Shown piece after piece: positions 9,635 to 18,310 of a DNA stretch of 64,000 nt. Source of the DNA: Prevotella multiformis DSM 16608 (lineage in GTDB: Bacteria > Bacteroidota > Bacteroidia > Bacteroidales > Bacteroidaceae). The position numbers and the translations under genes are program-made. The stretch is taken from NCBI RefSeq assembly GCF_000191065.1, contig NZ_GL872283.1, positions 922,999-986,998 on the forward strand. The letters are read 5' to 3'. Position 1 is the stretch's first letter. Each line of letters begins with the position of its first letter. The notes beneath the pieces were generated by a model. That model was not told the origin of the DNA and did not search any database. It saw only the letters and a list, made by a program, of their open reading frames with translations.

Positions 9635-10816
9635 TCAGGGGATGTACACGTACTCCACCATGGCACGCTTGATGTTGCGTGTCACGAGAATGGGAAGAGC
9701 CGCGAATGCTACCAGGGCGACGACGTTCAACCAGGCATCAATCAGCGGATAGCCGTTGAAGATGCAGATCTGATAGATCATATAGTAATGCCGCAGCGGG
9801 ATGATCTGTGCCAGAGCCTCGATCATGCCGTCCATGGCGAAGAGCGGGAAGGTGGCACCGCAGGCGGAAAAGCCCACGACAGCCCAGAGTGAACATACGC
9901 TCATCGACATTCTCAGAGAAGGCATCAGCCCGAAGGCGAACACCCCGAATCCCTGGGAGGAGAAGACGGTAAGGGCGGCAAGGAGGAGAATCATGTGCAG
10001 GCCTCCCGGGTGGGGAAAGTCCAGATAGCCGTAGACATACCACTCGTAGCCCAGGAAGATGCTCAGGAAGATGAGCGTCTGCGGAAGCAGCTTTCCGGTG
10101 AGTGCTATGAAGATGTTGCCGTCTGCCATTGCCATCCACCCGTGCGCCCGCCCGAACTTCAGTTCCGTACCGATGGAGTAGGCGGTGATGAGGAACATGA
10201 AAAGTATCAGTATGCCCGGTACCATGATGCTGCTCAGATAGACATTATAGTTCATCCACGGATTGCCTACCATGTGTACGTCGAGAGCTATGGGCTGGAT
10301 GAAGTCTCTGATTTCCGAAGGGGTCTTTCCCAGCATCTGCAGCTTGGCCGATCCCACAGCGGCCGAGCTGAGAGTGGTTACGGTCTTGAGGTCTTTGAAG
10401 AGCATGCTGCCTGCTACGAGGGTGACATTGCTGTAATAGAACGAGACTTTGGGCTGCCGTTTTGAAATGAGCCGGGCGGTCGTCCCTTCTGGGATATACA
10501 GGAAAGCATAGATCTCATTGCGCTGTATGGCCTCGCGCGCCTCGGCGACGCTGTTGTAATGCCCGGCGACGTGGGTGCTCTGGAAGGCATCCAGTTGGCG
10601 GATCATGGCACGTGTCATCGAGGTGTTGTCGTTATCGACGACCCCACACGGCAGCTTCTCCGGCTGTCCTTCGCTCATCAAGGAAGTGAAGAAGAGAATG
10701 ACGACGAGTGGGAATACGACCATGCAGCAGATGTAGATGGGGTTATGGACCATCAGCCCCACTTCCCGTGCAGAGAGATGGAACAGCCTTCTTATGTATA
10801 TGTGTAATTTCTTCAT
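9635..10816 (-). CDS. ABC-2 type transport permease (first of two)
   Basis: Homologous in layout to the next gene. A first membrane helix (PIYICCMVVFPLVVILFF) is followed by a periplasmic domain with LPCGVVDNDNTSMTRAM, then a block of helices with GTELKFGRAHGWM in between. I chose the ATG at 10816 (MKKLHIYIRRL). The frame is open further upstream, but that extension is low-complexity (P, S, A, R) and unlike this family. The mature length of 393 aa fits ABC-2 permeases. It probably forms a heterodimer with the following permease and hands substrate to the HlyD/TolC-type proteins upstream. Confidence 0.88.
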   Translation of the reverse strand: MKKLHIYIRRLFHLSAREVGLMVHNPIYICCMVVFPLVVILFFTSLMSEGQPEKLPCGVVDNDNTSMTRAMIRQLDAFQSTHVAGHYNSVAEAREAIQRNEIYAFLYIPEGTTARLISKRQPKVSFYYSNVTLVAGSMLFKDLKTVTTLSSAAVGSAKLQMLGKTPSEIRDFIQPIALDVHMVGNPWMNYNVYLSSIMVPGILILFMFLITAYSIGTELKFGRAHGWMAMADGNIFIALTGKLLPQTLIFLSIFLGYEWYVYGYLDFPHPGGLHMILLLAALTVFSSQGFGVFAFGLMPSLRMSMSVCSLWAVVGFSACGATFPLFAMDGMIEALAQIIPLRHYYMIYQICIFNGYPLIDAWLNVVALVAFAALPILVTRNIKRAMVEYVYIP

Positions 10817-11006
10817 TGTGCTGGACGGTGATGGGGGCAGTTTGAGCCATGATGGGCGACGGGGGTGTGCCGGCAATGCGGCCGGATCCGGAGAGTGTCT
10901 GCGGGAGACGGTTACAGCTGTGGCGGGTGATGGGGTGGCAGCCTGCAATAAAGGTGCTGACAGACGTTCCGGAATGAGCCTCCGGCGAAAAGAGAGGGAC
11001 CGCCCT

Positions 11007-11990
11007 CTATTTCAGTATCAGAGACATCCCGGGCTTCAGTCCGTCAACCTTCCCTGCCGGACGGGCCTTCACCTGGAAAGTCTTGAGGTCGTACTGTCCG
11101 TTGGTCTTGGTGGCTTTCCATACGGCGTAGGAGCCTTGGTCCTTCAGCGAAGTCACGCGCATCTCTATGTCTTTGTCAAGAGCCGGAATGAAGACCTTGA
11201 GGAGCGTCCCCACCTTCATGTTCTTGAGTTGGTCCTCACGGACGTTGAAAGTACCCCATATGTCATTCACCATGGAGATGCTCATGATCGGACTGCCCAG
11301 GCCGACAAGCTCGCCTACTTTCGGGTAGATCGTTTCGACTTCGCCGTCGGCGGTCGCCCGTTGTACGGTCTCTTTCAGGATGGAGCGTACCACGTCGATA
11401 GCCGAACGGGCTGCCTGCGCCTGCTTCTTCGCAGCCTCCTTGGTCTCCTGGCGCGCACCGTTCCGGGCAAGTTCCCATTGCGCTTTGGCAGCTTCAACGC
11501 CGGCCTTGGTGGCTTCGTAGGCGGCCATCGCCTCGTCCCGTTTCTGTGCGGTCATCACCCCCTCTTCATACAGCCGCTGCATGCGGCCGTATGTCTTCTC
11601 GGCGATGCCGTTGGCGGCGATGGCCTGCTGATAGAGCTGGTAGGCGCTCTCTACGGTCTCGTGGCGTGTCGGTGCTTCGGCCAGTGCGCTCAGTGCGTCG
11701 GTCGCACCGGCGGTCGCTTCTGCCACTTTCTCCTGTGCGCTCGCTTCCGGAATGGCCAGCGTGGCGACGATGTCCCCCTTGTGGACGAAGTCTCCCTCCT
11801 TTACCTTGATGTCCGTTATTCGGCCGGGGAGCTTGCACGCCACGCGGTATTCGCTTACTTCGACCTCTCCCTGTATGACTTCCTTTGTACGGTCAATCGT
11901 GAAGTAGCCGATGACAGCCACGAGGACGACGACGGAGACAAAGCCTAAGACGGCTAACAGGATATTGTTATGTTGTGATTTTGCTGACAT
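11007..11990 (-). CDS. HlyD/EmrA-type periplasmic adaptor (membrane fusion protein)
   Basis: Links an inner-membrane transporter to a TolC channel. It has one N-terminal membrane anchor (AVLGFVSVVVLVAVIGYF). Lipoyl-like halves are at about 45-80 (GRITDIKVKEGDFVHKGD) and ~215-235 (ATADGEVETIYPKVGELV). Between them is an alanine- and glutamate-rich alpha-hairpin, and a beta-barrel region follows (WGTFNVREDQL). The 327-aa length is normal. It lies between the TolC-type gene and the two permeases on the same strand, so all four should form one efflux pump. Confidence 0.93.
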   Translation of the reverse strand: MSAKSQHNNILLAVLGFVSVVVLVAVIGYFTIDRTKEVIQGEVEVSEYRVACKLPGRITDIKVKEGDFVHKGDIVATLAIPEASAQEKVAEATAGATDALSALAEAPTRHETVESAYQLYQQAIAANGIAEKTYGRMQRLYEEGVMTAQKRDEAMAAYEATKAGVEAAKAQWELARNGARQETKEAAKKQAQAARSAIDVVRSILKETVQRATADGEVETIYPKVGELVGLGSPIMSISMVNDIWGTFNVREDQLKNMKVGTLLKVFIPALDKDIEMRVTSLKDQGSYAVWKATKTNGQYDLKTFQVKARPAGKVDGLKPGMSLILK

Positions 11991-12068
11991 ATTTCTTTGT
12001 TTTGAATTTTAAGATCTGTATTTCGGACCGGTCATGGAAAGCAAGGCGTGAAGACCGGAACTTGATTC

Positions 12069-13574
12069 TCAGAGGTTTCCGAGTGCCTTCTGTAATCCGG
12101 TCTGTGCCAGTCTGACGTTTATCTCCGCATCGATGATGGCCGTCTTTGCCGTGTGCCAGGCCGTCTGCGCCGTCATGACATCGGTAACGGTCATCACTCC
12201 TTCCTTGAAGCCGATGTTCGCGCAGCGGAGATTCTCTTCGGCAGCCTCCATGTTCTTGTGGGCCGTGGCCAGCTGCTTGTTGGTGTCCTTGAGACGGAGA
12301 CGGTTCTGCTCTATTTCCAGATCGATCTTTTTTCGGGCGTCTTCCAGTTCGAGCCGTGCAATGCTCGTGGTGGTCCTGCTGGCACGTACCTTGTATCTGT
12401 TCTCTCCCCACGTCCATATCGGAACCTGTACGGTCACGCCGATGTTCCAGAGATCGGTGAAACGCTTCTGGAATCCGTTGAAGAGATTGGGATTCGACAG
12501 GGAATAGCCGCCCGTGAGCAGTATGTGGGGAAGGTAGAGCGAGCGGACGAGCTTGGTGTTCTGCCTGCTGAGGTCGATTGCATTCTGAAGCAGACGGAGT
12601 TCGGGACGGCTCTCGATGGAGTCCGCATGGGCCGAGGCCGTGCTCTCCCGGCTGTCATACTGGGCAGACGGGGCGGGCGGAATGTCGGCGTCTCCTTCGT
12701 CCGAGAGTCTGATATTGCCGTCCAGCTCCAGACCGCACAGCTCGCACAGAGCCATCTTCGCCAATGAGACTCCGCTCTGGATGCGGGCGATCTGCAGGTC
12801 GGCCGTATTGACAGCCACGTCCACTTTTAGCCCGTCGGCACGTGTCGCCACTCCGGCACGGATCATCTTCTTCACATCATCGTCCAGTTTCTGTGCCAGA
12901 TCGTGGTAGCGGATCGCCAGTGCCTCTTTCTTTTTCAGCGAGATAGCCAGCCAGTACGCATTGTCCACTCCATAGAGAATCAGCTGCCGTTTGAGTTCGA
13001 TGTTGTTCTGCACGACCTGTTCGCCGATGGCTGCCATGTCGTTGGCCGCTTTGATGGCTCCTCCCATGTAAATAGGCTGGTTGACGACAATGGCTCCGCC
13101 ATAGACATTCTTCGTGTTCGACCGGAACGCATCGTTAATGCGCTGCCCGATGTTGTTTCCCGCCTGGATGAGAGGGGTTGTTATGTTCCCGAGAACCTGC
13201 CCGAGCTGCTGGGCTGTCTGCGGACTGAGGATCCCCTGCTGCACCAGGGAGGCGAGATTCTGCTCCATCTGGCTGCCTGTCTGCCCCACGGTATTCGTAC
13301 CGAGATGGCCGAACGCACGCTTCTGCTTGTCGCTGAGAAGCGATATTTCACGTGAGAAATGCTGGTAGCCGGCCAGCGCATCGACCCGTGGCAGGTACTT
13401 CGTCTTTGCTGCCTTGCGTGTGTTCTCGGCGACATCGGCGGACATTCTCGATACTTTCAGCTGCCGGTTGTTCTGCAGGGCCAGTTCCCTGCACCGTTGC
13501 AGGGAATATACCTCCTGTGCCTGAACGCCTTGGGAGAGACAGAACAGCATCAATATGTTGAATAGTTTGTTCAT
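12069..13574 (-). CDS. TolC-type outer membrane efflux protein
   Basis: Trimeric outer-membrane channel with a periplasmic alpha-barrel. I chose the ATG at 13574 because it starts a clean signal peptide (FNILMLFCLSQGVQAQ); the frame extends 10 codons further. Mature sequence starts EVYSLQRCRELALQNN, a typical TolC-family opening. Two long helical repeats are visible, and the second ends VMTAQTAWHTAKTAIIDAEI ... LQKALGNL. Length is ~501 aa. It is first in the export operon. A TAnnTTTG-type box (TACTTTTG) lies upstream at 13609-13602 on the minus strand. Confidence 0.93.
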   Translation of the reverse strand: MNKLFNILMLFCLSQGVQAQEVYSLQRCRELALQNNRQLKVSRMSADVAENTRKAAKTKYLPRVDALAGYQHFSREISLLSDKQKRAFGHLGTNTVGQTGSQMEQNLASLVQQGILSPQTAQQLGQVLGNITTPLIQAGNNIGQRINDAFRSNTKNVYGGAIVVNQPIYMGGAIKAANDMAAIGEQVVQNNIELKRQLILYGVDNAYWLAISLKKKEALAIRYHDLAQKLDDDVKKMIRAGVATRADGLKVDVAVNTADLQIARIQSGVSLAKMALCELCGLELDGNIRLSDEGDADIPPAPSAQYDSRESTASAHADSIESRPELRLLQNAIDLSRQNTKLVRSLYLPHILLTGGYSLSNPNLFNGFQKRFTDLWNIGVTVQVPIWTWGENRYKVRASRTTTSIARLELEDARKKIDLEIEQNRLRLKDTNKQLATAHKNMEAAEENLRCANIGFKEGVMTVTDVMTAQTAWHTAKTAIIDAEINVRLAQTGLQKALGNL

Positions 13575-13601
13575 TGCCTGAATGACGATAAAGTTTTCCT
13601 G

Positions 13602-13609
13602 CAAAAGTA
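13602..13609 (-). promoter_or_regulatory. Bacteroidota -7 box for the tolC-hlyD-permease operon
   Basis: TACTTTTG on the minus strand, about 28 nt before the TolC-type start. It matches the TAnnTTTG consensus; I see no clear -33 TTTG at the usual spacing. Confidence 0.5.
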
Positions 13610-13714
13610 CTCTTTTTTATAGGGAATATCAATTAAAAGCACGTTGATAATCTTTAAAAATCAAAATTACGTCTATTTTTAGGGAAATATAGAACAACTT
13701 TAGAAATATTTGTT

Positions 13715-13722
13715 TACCTTTG
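13715..13722 (+). promoter_or_regulatory. Bacteroidota -7 box for DUF4492-cydAB
   Basis: TACCTTTG on the plus strand, 46 nt before the GTG of the DUF4492 gene, in a very AT-rich divergent intergenic region. No TTTG at -33, so expression may need an activator. Confidence 0.5.
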
Positions 13723-13768
13723 CAAACGTAGTCTGTATAAAGTACAAGTAAGAGAACTATTCCATACT

Positions 13769-13984
13769 GTGAACAAGAAAGGGTTTATTTATCGTGCTTT
13801 TGACCTCTATTATGATGGATTCCGGCACATGACTTTGGGCAGGACGCTCTGGGCGGTGATAATCATCAAGCTGATTGTCATCTTCCTTGTGCTGAAGGTG
13901 TTCTTCTTCCCGAACTTTCTGAAACAGAAAGCAGAACCGGGAAAAGAGGGAGCATTTGTGGAACAGCAGCTGATGAAGCGATAG
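13769..13984 (+). CDS. DUF4492 small membrane protein upstream of cydAB
   Basis: A 71-aa protein starting with GTG and carrying one strong hydrophobic helix (LWAVIIIKLIVIFLVLKVFFF, about residues 27-48). Its length and position, 77 nt before cydA on the same strand, match DUF4492, a family found next to cytochrome bd genes in Bacteroidota. The biochemical role is not established. By analogy with CydX/CydS-type single-helix subunits of other bd oxidases, it may be an assembly factor or accessory subunit; that is inference. Confidence 0.82.
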   Translation: MNKKGFIYRAFDLYYDGFRHMTLGRTLWAVIIIKLIVIFLVLKVFFFPNFLKQKAEPGKEGAFVEQQLMKR

Positions 13985-14061
13985 GCGGCGGCAGCGGTAA
14001 GCCTGCACGCTCTTCCGAAGAAAGGACATTCAATTCTTAACATTTTAATAAACAACAGACA

Positions 14062-15597
14062 ATGGAAAACCTACTTTTGACCATTGACCCAGGGACCGTT
14101 GACTGGTCGCGCGCGCAGTTCGCGCTGACCGCCATCTATCACTGGTTATTCGTCCCATTGACGTTGGGACTGGCAGTCATCATGGGCATCATGGAGACTT
14201 GTTATTATCGTACCCGGAAGGATTTCTGGCGGACGGCGGCACGCTTCTGGCAGCGGCTGTTCGGCATCAATTTCGCCATGGGCGTCGCCACGGGCATCAT
14301 CCTCGAGTTCGAGTTCGGAACGAACTGGAGCAACTATTCCTGGTTTGTCGGTGACATCTTCGGCGCACCGCTTGCCATCGAGGGAATCCTGGCGTTCTTC
14401 ATGGAGTCTACCTTTGTCGCCGTGATGTTCTTCGGCTGGAACAAGGTCTCCGCCGGTTTCCATCTTGCCTCCACGTGGCTTACGGGTCTGGGAGCGACGA
14501 TTTCCGCCTGGTGGATTCTCGTCGCGAATGCGTGGATGCAGTACCCCGTCGGCTGTACTTTCAATCCGGAGACGATGCGCAACGAGATGACCTCTTTCTT
14601 CGACGTGGCACTGAGTCCGTTCGCGATCGACAAGTTCATGCATACGGTTACGTCGGCCTGGGTCTTGGGAGCGGCGTTCACTGTCGGTGTCGGTTGCTGG
14701 TACCTGCTCCGCAGGCGGCATGCCGAACTTGCCACGCAAAGCATAAAGATAGGTTCCATCGTCGGGCTTGCGGCTTCCTTTCTGGCGGCCTTCACGGGCG
14801 ACAACTCTGCCTATATGGTGGCACAGACCCAGCCCATGAAGCTGGCCGCCATGGAGGCCCTCTACGAAGGCGGGAACAGCCAGGGACTTACCGGTATTGC
14901 TCTTGTCAATCCGTTTGGACAGCCTGACTACATGACGGATGCCGAACCTCCCATGCGGATAGCCGTACCCAATATGCTCTCTCTCCTTGCCACGCACGAT
15001 CCCGACGGTTTCGTTCCGGGTGTGAGAGACATTATCAAGGGCTATCCGAAGGCGGACGGCACGCAGGAACCTTCCCTGAAAGAAAAGCAGGAACGGGGAC
15101 GTAAGGCGATTCAGGCGCTCAAGGACTTCCGTGCAGGCAAGGACAAAGAGGCCAACCGGAAAGTCCTTGAGCGTGACATGAAGTACTTCGGTTACGGTTA
15201 CATCAAGGATGCCGACCAGCTGGTTCCGTTCATCCCCGTGAACTTCTGGGCTTTCCGCATCATGGTGGGACTGGGCGCACTGTTCATCCTCGTGTTCGCC
15301 GTCCTGCTGTTCGTCGTCTACAGGAAGGACATCACACGTCCGCGCTGGCTGCAGATGCTGGGCATTGCCCTGATTCCGTTGGCGTACATTGCCAGTGAGA
15401 GCGGCTGGCTCGTTGCTGAATTCGGCCGCCAGCCATGGACGATCCAGGACATGCTTCCGACGTGGGCAGCGGTGAGCGACCTCTCCAGCGGCGGCATCGC
15501 CTTCACCTTCTTCCTCTTCCTCTTCCTCTTCACGGCAATGCTGGCAGTCGAGGTAAGTATCATGTGTAAGCAAATTAAGAAAGGACCGGAACTATGA
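14062..15597 (+). CDS. cydA: Cytochrome bd quinol oxidase subunit I
   Basis: Quinol-oxidising, haem-bearing subunit of the high-affinity cytochrome bd terminal oxidase in the inner membrane. It reduces O2 to water. The N-terminus has the conserved FALTAIYHWLFVPLTLG, whose histidine is the usual high-spin haem ligand. FGINFAMGVATGIILEFEFG and a second helix with DKFMHTVTSAW are also characteristic. A long hydrophilic loop between ~290 and 385 corresponds to the quinol (Q) loop. The 511-aa length is typical. It overlaps cydB by 4 nt (ATGA), implying translational coupling. Confidence 0.97.
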   Translation: MENLLLTIDPGTVDWSRAQFALTAIYHWLFVPLTLGLAVIMGIMETCYYRTRKDFWRTAARFWQRLFGINFAMGVATGIILEFEFGTNWSNYSWFVGDIFGAPLAIEGILAFFMESTFVAVMFFGWNKVSAGFHLASTWLTGLGATISAWWILVANAWMQYPVGCTFNPETMRNEMTSFFDVALSPFAIDKFMHTVTSAWVLGAAFTVGVGCWYLLRRRHAELATQSIKIGSIVGLAASFLAAFTGDNSAYMVAQTQPMKLAAMEALYEGGNSQGLTGIALVNPFGQPDYMTDAEPPMRIAVPNMLSLLATHDPDGFVPGVRDIIKGYPKADGTQEPSLKEKQERGRKAIQALKDFRAGKDKEANRKVLERDMKYFGYGYIKDADQLVPFIPVNFWAFRIMVGLGALFILVFAVLLFVVYRKDITRPRWLQMLGIALIPLAYIASESGWLVAEFGRQPWTIQDMLPTWAAVSDLSSGGIAFTFFLFLFLFTAMLAVEVSIMCKQIKKGPEL

Positions 15598-16736
15598 CAT
15601 ACGATTTTCTGCAACATTACTGGTGGTTTATCATCTCTTTGTTAGGGGCTTTGCTGGTTTTCCTGCTTTTCGTGCAGGGAGCGAACTCCATGATCTTTCA
15701 GTTGGGCAAGACACCCGAGGAGCGTCGGATGCTCGTCAATTCCACCGGACGCAAGTGGGAGTTCACGTTCACGACGCTCGTCACATTCGGCGGTGCTTTC
15801 TTCGCTTCTTTCCCGTTGTTCTACAGTACGAGCTTCGGCAGTGCCTACTGGGTGTGGCTGCTGATACTGTTCACATTCATTATCCAGGCCGTCAGTTATG
15901 AGTTCCAGAACAAGGCCGGCAACCTCTTCGGGGTACGCACTTTCCAGGTCTGCCTGATCCTCAACGGCATTCTCGGCCCCTTGCTTCTGGGCGGGGCCGT
16001 TGCCACCTTCTTTACGGGATCCAATTTCATCGTCGAGAAGGGGAACATCACCGATGCCCTGCAGCCGGTCATCTCTCACTGGGCAAACGGCTCGCGCGGT
16101 CTGGACGTGTTGCTCAATCCGTGGGTTGTCATCTTCGGCATCTCCGTGGTGTTCCTCGCCCGGATCCTCGGCACGCTCTATATCAATAATAATGTAGACG
16201 ATGAAGTCATCCGAAAGCGTATCCGCAGGCAATTGCTCGTCAATACCATTCTGTTCCTGTTTTTCTTCCTGCCGTTCCTCATCGTCACCTTGCTGGGTGA
16301 AGGCTATGCCGTCAATGAGAAGGGCGTAGTCTTCATGGAATCGATGAAGTATCTGAATAATCTTCTGGCGATGTGGCCTCTGGCTGTGATCCTGCTTGCA
16401 GGCATCGTACTGCTGCTTTTCGGAATCGTCAGGACCGTCCTCAAGCCCGGTTATGTCCGCGGCATCTGGCCTGCAGGCATCGGCGTGGTATTCGTGGTAC
16501 TCGTGCTCTTTCTTATTGCAGGTTGGAACAATACCGCTTACTATCCTTCTACGGCCGACCTCCAGAGTTCGTTGACGATCCGGAACAGTTCGTCGAGCGA
16601 GTTCACGCTCAAGGCCATGTTTTATGTCAGCTTCCTTGTTCCGTTCGTCCTGGCATACATCGTCTATGCGTGGCGTGCTATCGACAAGAAAGCAATCGAC
16701 AGAAAGGAAATTGCAGAGGACGACCATGCCTATTGA
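15594..16736 (+). CDS. cydB: Cytochrome bd quinol oxidase subunit II
   Basis: Second core subunit of cytochrome bd; structural partner of CydA in the inner membrane. It has about eight or nine hydrophobic segments across 380 aa. The N-terminus has the family pattern WFIISLLGALLVFLLFVQGAN, with a conserved WEFTFTT segment near residue 60. Its ATG overlaps the cydA stop. The pair would give microaerobic respiration or oxygen scavenging, which fits an anaerobe exposed to some oxygen. A palindrome array begins 50 nt downstream. Confidence 0.96.
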   Translation: MTYDFLQHYWWFIISLLGALLVFLLFVQGANSMIFQLGKTPEERRMLVNSTGRKWEFTFTTLVTFGGAFFASFPLFYSTSFGSAYWVWLLILFTFIIQAVSYEFQNKAGNLFGVRTFQVCLILNGILGPLLLGGAVATFFTGSNFIVEKGNITDALQPVISHWANGSRGLDVLLNPWVVIFGISVVFLARILGTLYINNNVDDEVIRKRIRRQLLVNTILFLFFFLPFLIVTLLGEGYAVNEKGVVFMESMKYLNNLLAMWPLAVILLAGIVLLLFGIVRTVLKPGYVRGIWPAGIGVVFVVLVLFLIAGWNNTAYYPSTADLQSSLTIRNSSSSEFTLKAMFYVSFLVPFVLAYIVYAWRAIDKKAIDRKEIAEDDHAY

Positions 16737-16786
16737 AAGGTAGCGGAAGCCGCTCTGCCTACAGACCTGTGTATGTCCAATCGGTT

Positions 16787-16868
16787 GGGAACAGGATTCC
16801 CGACCGGTTGGGAATCCGGTTCCCAGGCTTTGGGAATGCTGTTCCCAAGCACCGGGAATCCGATTCCC
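16787..16868. repeat. Tandem array of four GGGAA-N5-TTCCC palindromes (array 1)
   Basis: Four 15-bp palindromes of the form GGGAA-N5-TTCCC start at 16787, 16810, 16832 and 16854, a spacing of 23, 22 and 22 bp (about two helical turns). The N5 cores differ (CAGGA, TCCGG, TGCTG, TCCGA) while the arms are invariant. Some units extend the pairing outward (TTGGGAA...TTCCCAA). It lies between cydB and rpmA, which converge. A second array is at 45322-45404. It could bind a dimeric protein cooperatively or act in RNA as serial hairpins. Confidence 0.8.
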
Positions 16869-17058
16869 GGTGTGTCTGTAAAGCCGCCTGCCGTGTCGTC
16901 TGATGTTTCGGCCGGCTGTTTTCCGCCTTTTTAAACCTTGGTTGACGGTTCCAACCGTATGCTTTCTGTCTTCTGGCAGGTGGCAGGTGGCTTCTGTCCG
17001 GACAGCCGGTTTATCTGGTTCTCCTTGTTTGAGGAAAAGGCTTTACCCATGACGCATA

Positions 17059-17089
17059 AATCCCGGTCTCCTTGTCGGAAACCGGGATT
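17059..17089 (-). terminator. Hairpin downstream of rpmA
   Basis: A 9-bp stem (AATCCCGGT / ACCGGGATT) with a 13-nt loop lies 36 nt past the rpmA stop. The following T-tract is weak, so it may be a poor intrinsic terminator, or a bidirectional one shared with cydAB. Confidence 0.5.
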
Positions 17090-17124
17090 ATGTTGTTTGG
17101 AATAGTTTTGTTTGTTTGCTTCGC

Positions 17125-17415
17125 TTAAGCCTCAGGCTTTACGGTCTTGGCAGCGTAGACTTCCTCCGAAAGGACAGAGACCGTACTCTTGTTGTACTTG
17201 CCCTTGTGGAAGTAGACAACACCGTCCGCAAGTGCATACAATGTGTCGTCTTTGCCCTGTGCTACATTCTCGCCCGGGAAATGCCTGTTGCCGCGCTGGC
17301 GAACGATGATGTTGCCCGCTGCGATCTTCTGGCCACCCCAGATCTTAACACCTAAACGCTTCGAAGCTGATTCGCGACCGTTCTTAGAACTACCTACACC
17401 TTTCTTATGTGCCAT
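17125..17415 (-). CDS. rpmA: 50S ribosomal protein L27
   Basis: Large-subunit protein near the peptidyl transferase centre. The sequence opens [20 protein letters not shown], the conserved L27 N-terminus, and continues with GNIIVRQRG and a GKDDTLYAL segment. At 96 aa it is slightly longer than many L27 proteins because of a C-terminal tail. It follows rplU by 16 nt, the standard rplU-rpmA pair. Confidence 0.98.
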   Translation of the reverse strand: MAHKKGVGSSKNGRESASKRLGVKIWGGQKIAAGNIIVRQRGNRHFPGENVAQGKDDTLYALADGVVYFHKGKYNKSTVSVLSEEVYAAKTVKPEA

Positions 17416-17431
17416 TCTTAAGTCCTCCTTT

Positions 17432-17749
17432 TTAAGCGTTAATTGATTTGATTTCTACCTGAGTGAAGTGGGTGCGGTGACCGTTCTTCTTCCTGTAGTC
17501 CTTGCGACGCTTCATCTTGAAGACGATGACCTTGTCGCCCTTTACGAGAGGAGCTACAATCTCAGCTACTACCTTTGCGCCCTCAACTGTCGGTGCGCCT
17601 ACAGTGACTGTTCCGTTGTTGTCGACCAGCAGAACCTTGTCAAACTCAACAGCCTTGCCTTCTTCCGCATCCTTGATGTGGTTGACGAAGAGCTTCTTGC
17701 CTTCTTCAGCCTTGAACTGCTGACCGTTAATTTCTACAATTGCGTACAT
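17432..17749 (-). CDS. rplU: 50S ribosomal protein L21
   Basis: 105-aa large-subunit protein. It starts [18 protein letters not shown] and contains the C-terminal [20 protein letters not shown] motif that contacts 23S rRNA. The frame is open upstream to 17860, but the family start is the ATG at 17749, and the -7 box at 17843-17836 would lie inside a longer reading. It is first in the rplU-rpmA operon. Confidence 0.98.
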   Translation of the reverse strand: MYAIVEINGQQFKAEEGKKLFVNHIKDAEEGKAVEFDKVLLVDNNGTVTVGAPTVEGAKVVAEIVAPLVKGDKVIVFKMKRRKDYRKKNGHRTHFTQVEIKSINA

Positions 17750-17835
17750 TTTATTATTGTAAACGGGTTTGTACCGCCGGGCGGCTGAGCATCTTTCCAG
17801 CACTTGTTCTGAGCCCATAACGGCATAATCGGGTG

Positions 17836-17843
17836 CAAAGGTA
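17836..17843 (-). promoter_or_regulatory. -7 box for rplU-rpmA
   Basis: TACCTTTG followed by C on the minus strand, ~87 nt before the rplU ATG. This leaves an untranslated leader of ~80 nt. No -33 TTTG is obvious. Confidence 0.55.
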
Positions 17844-17860
17844 CTAAAAATTAATGGCAT

Positions 17861-18238
17861 ACGTCATGAACAGGACGGGTATTTCCGTTTTAATTAACAA
17901 TAATTAGAACCTTACGGCAGAGGCCCTGGCCGGAATCCGCCTGATACCGTACAGCTCCGGTCATGCCCCGGGTGGCAGGCAGGTCATCCGGCATTCTCGT
18001 GTCTGGCGGGGATGGATTCCGGACAGGTCTCCATCCATTCATGTTGCCGTGCCGGCAAGTAGAAGCCTGCCAGCCTTTTCGTCCTGCCGTCCTTGCGGCA
18101 TCCTGCATTTCACCCTTTCCTCTGTCTAACCGCCGTGCTTCTTCCGGGGAGGGGCGGCATCCGCCGGCTGGAAAGACGAAAAGACCTGCCGGATGCTCCT
18201 TCCCCGGCCGGCCCGGAACGGTTTTTCCCGGAGATACA
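17861..18238. other. Intergenic stretch with no recognised gene
   Basis: GC-rich, with many short GCCGG/CCGGC palindromes. Reading frames on both strands give low-complexity R/P/S-rich products typical of non-coding DNA. I see no gene or RNA. Confidence 0.4.
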
Positions 18239-18239
18239 G

Positions 18240-18289
18240 AAAGCCCCGTCTTTCCGCATGGCTGGACACCTGCGGAAAAACGGGACTTT
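18240..18289 (-). terminator. Terminator of the small ORF
   Basis: Long imperfect inverted repeat: AAAGCCCCGTCTTTCCGCA pairs with TGCGGAAAAACGGGACTTT across a 12-nt loop, 21 nt past the small ORF's stop on the minus strand. T-rich sequence follows the stem (GGGCTTTCT). Confidence 0.7.
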
Positions 18290-18310
18290 CGTTCAGTTGT
18301 TGTTTTCCAT

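Larger units (their letters stand above)
16737..17124. other. Intergenic region between convergent cydB and rpmA
   Basis: No credible gene. It contains palindrome array 1 (16787-16868) and a hairpin near rpmA (17059-17089). The rest shows nothing I recognise. Confidence 0.5.

Noticed and set aside
10817..10948. 44-residue N-terminal extension of the first ABC-2 permease
   Set aside because: Proline/serine-rich low-complexity sequence with no counterpart in the family; the ATG at 10816 gives a normal permease start.
10737..11948. 403-aa plus-strand open frame antisense to hlyD
   Set aside because: The opposite strand encodes an unmistakable HlyD protein; this frame has no recognisable features.
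14146..15573. 475-aa minus-strand open frame antisense to cydA
   Set aside because: A shadow of a GC-rich, strongly coding gene; its product is charged low-complexity sequence with no domain.
15642..16727. 361-aa minus-strand open frame antisense to cydB
   Set aside because: Mirror of cydB codon bias; no motif and no start signal.
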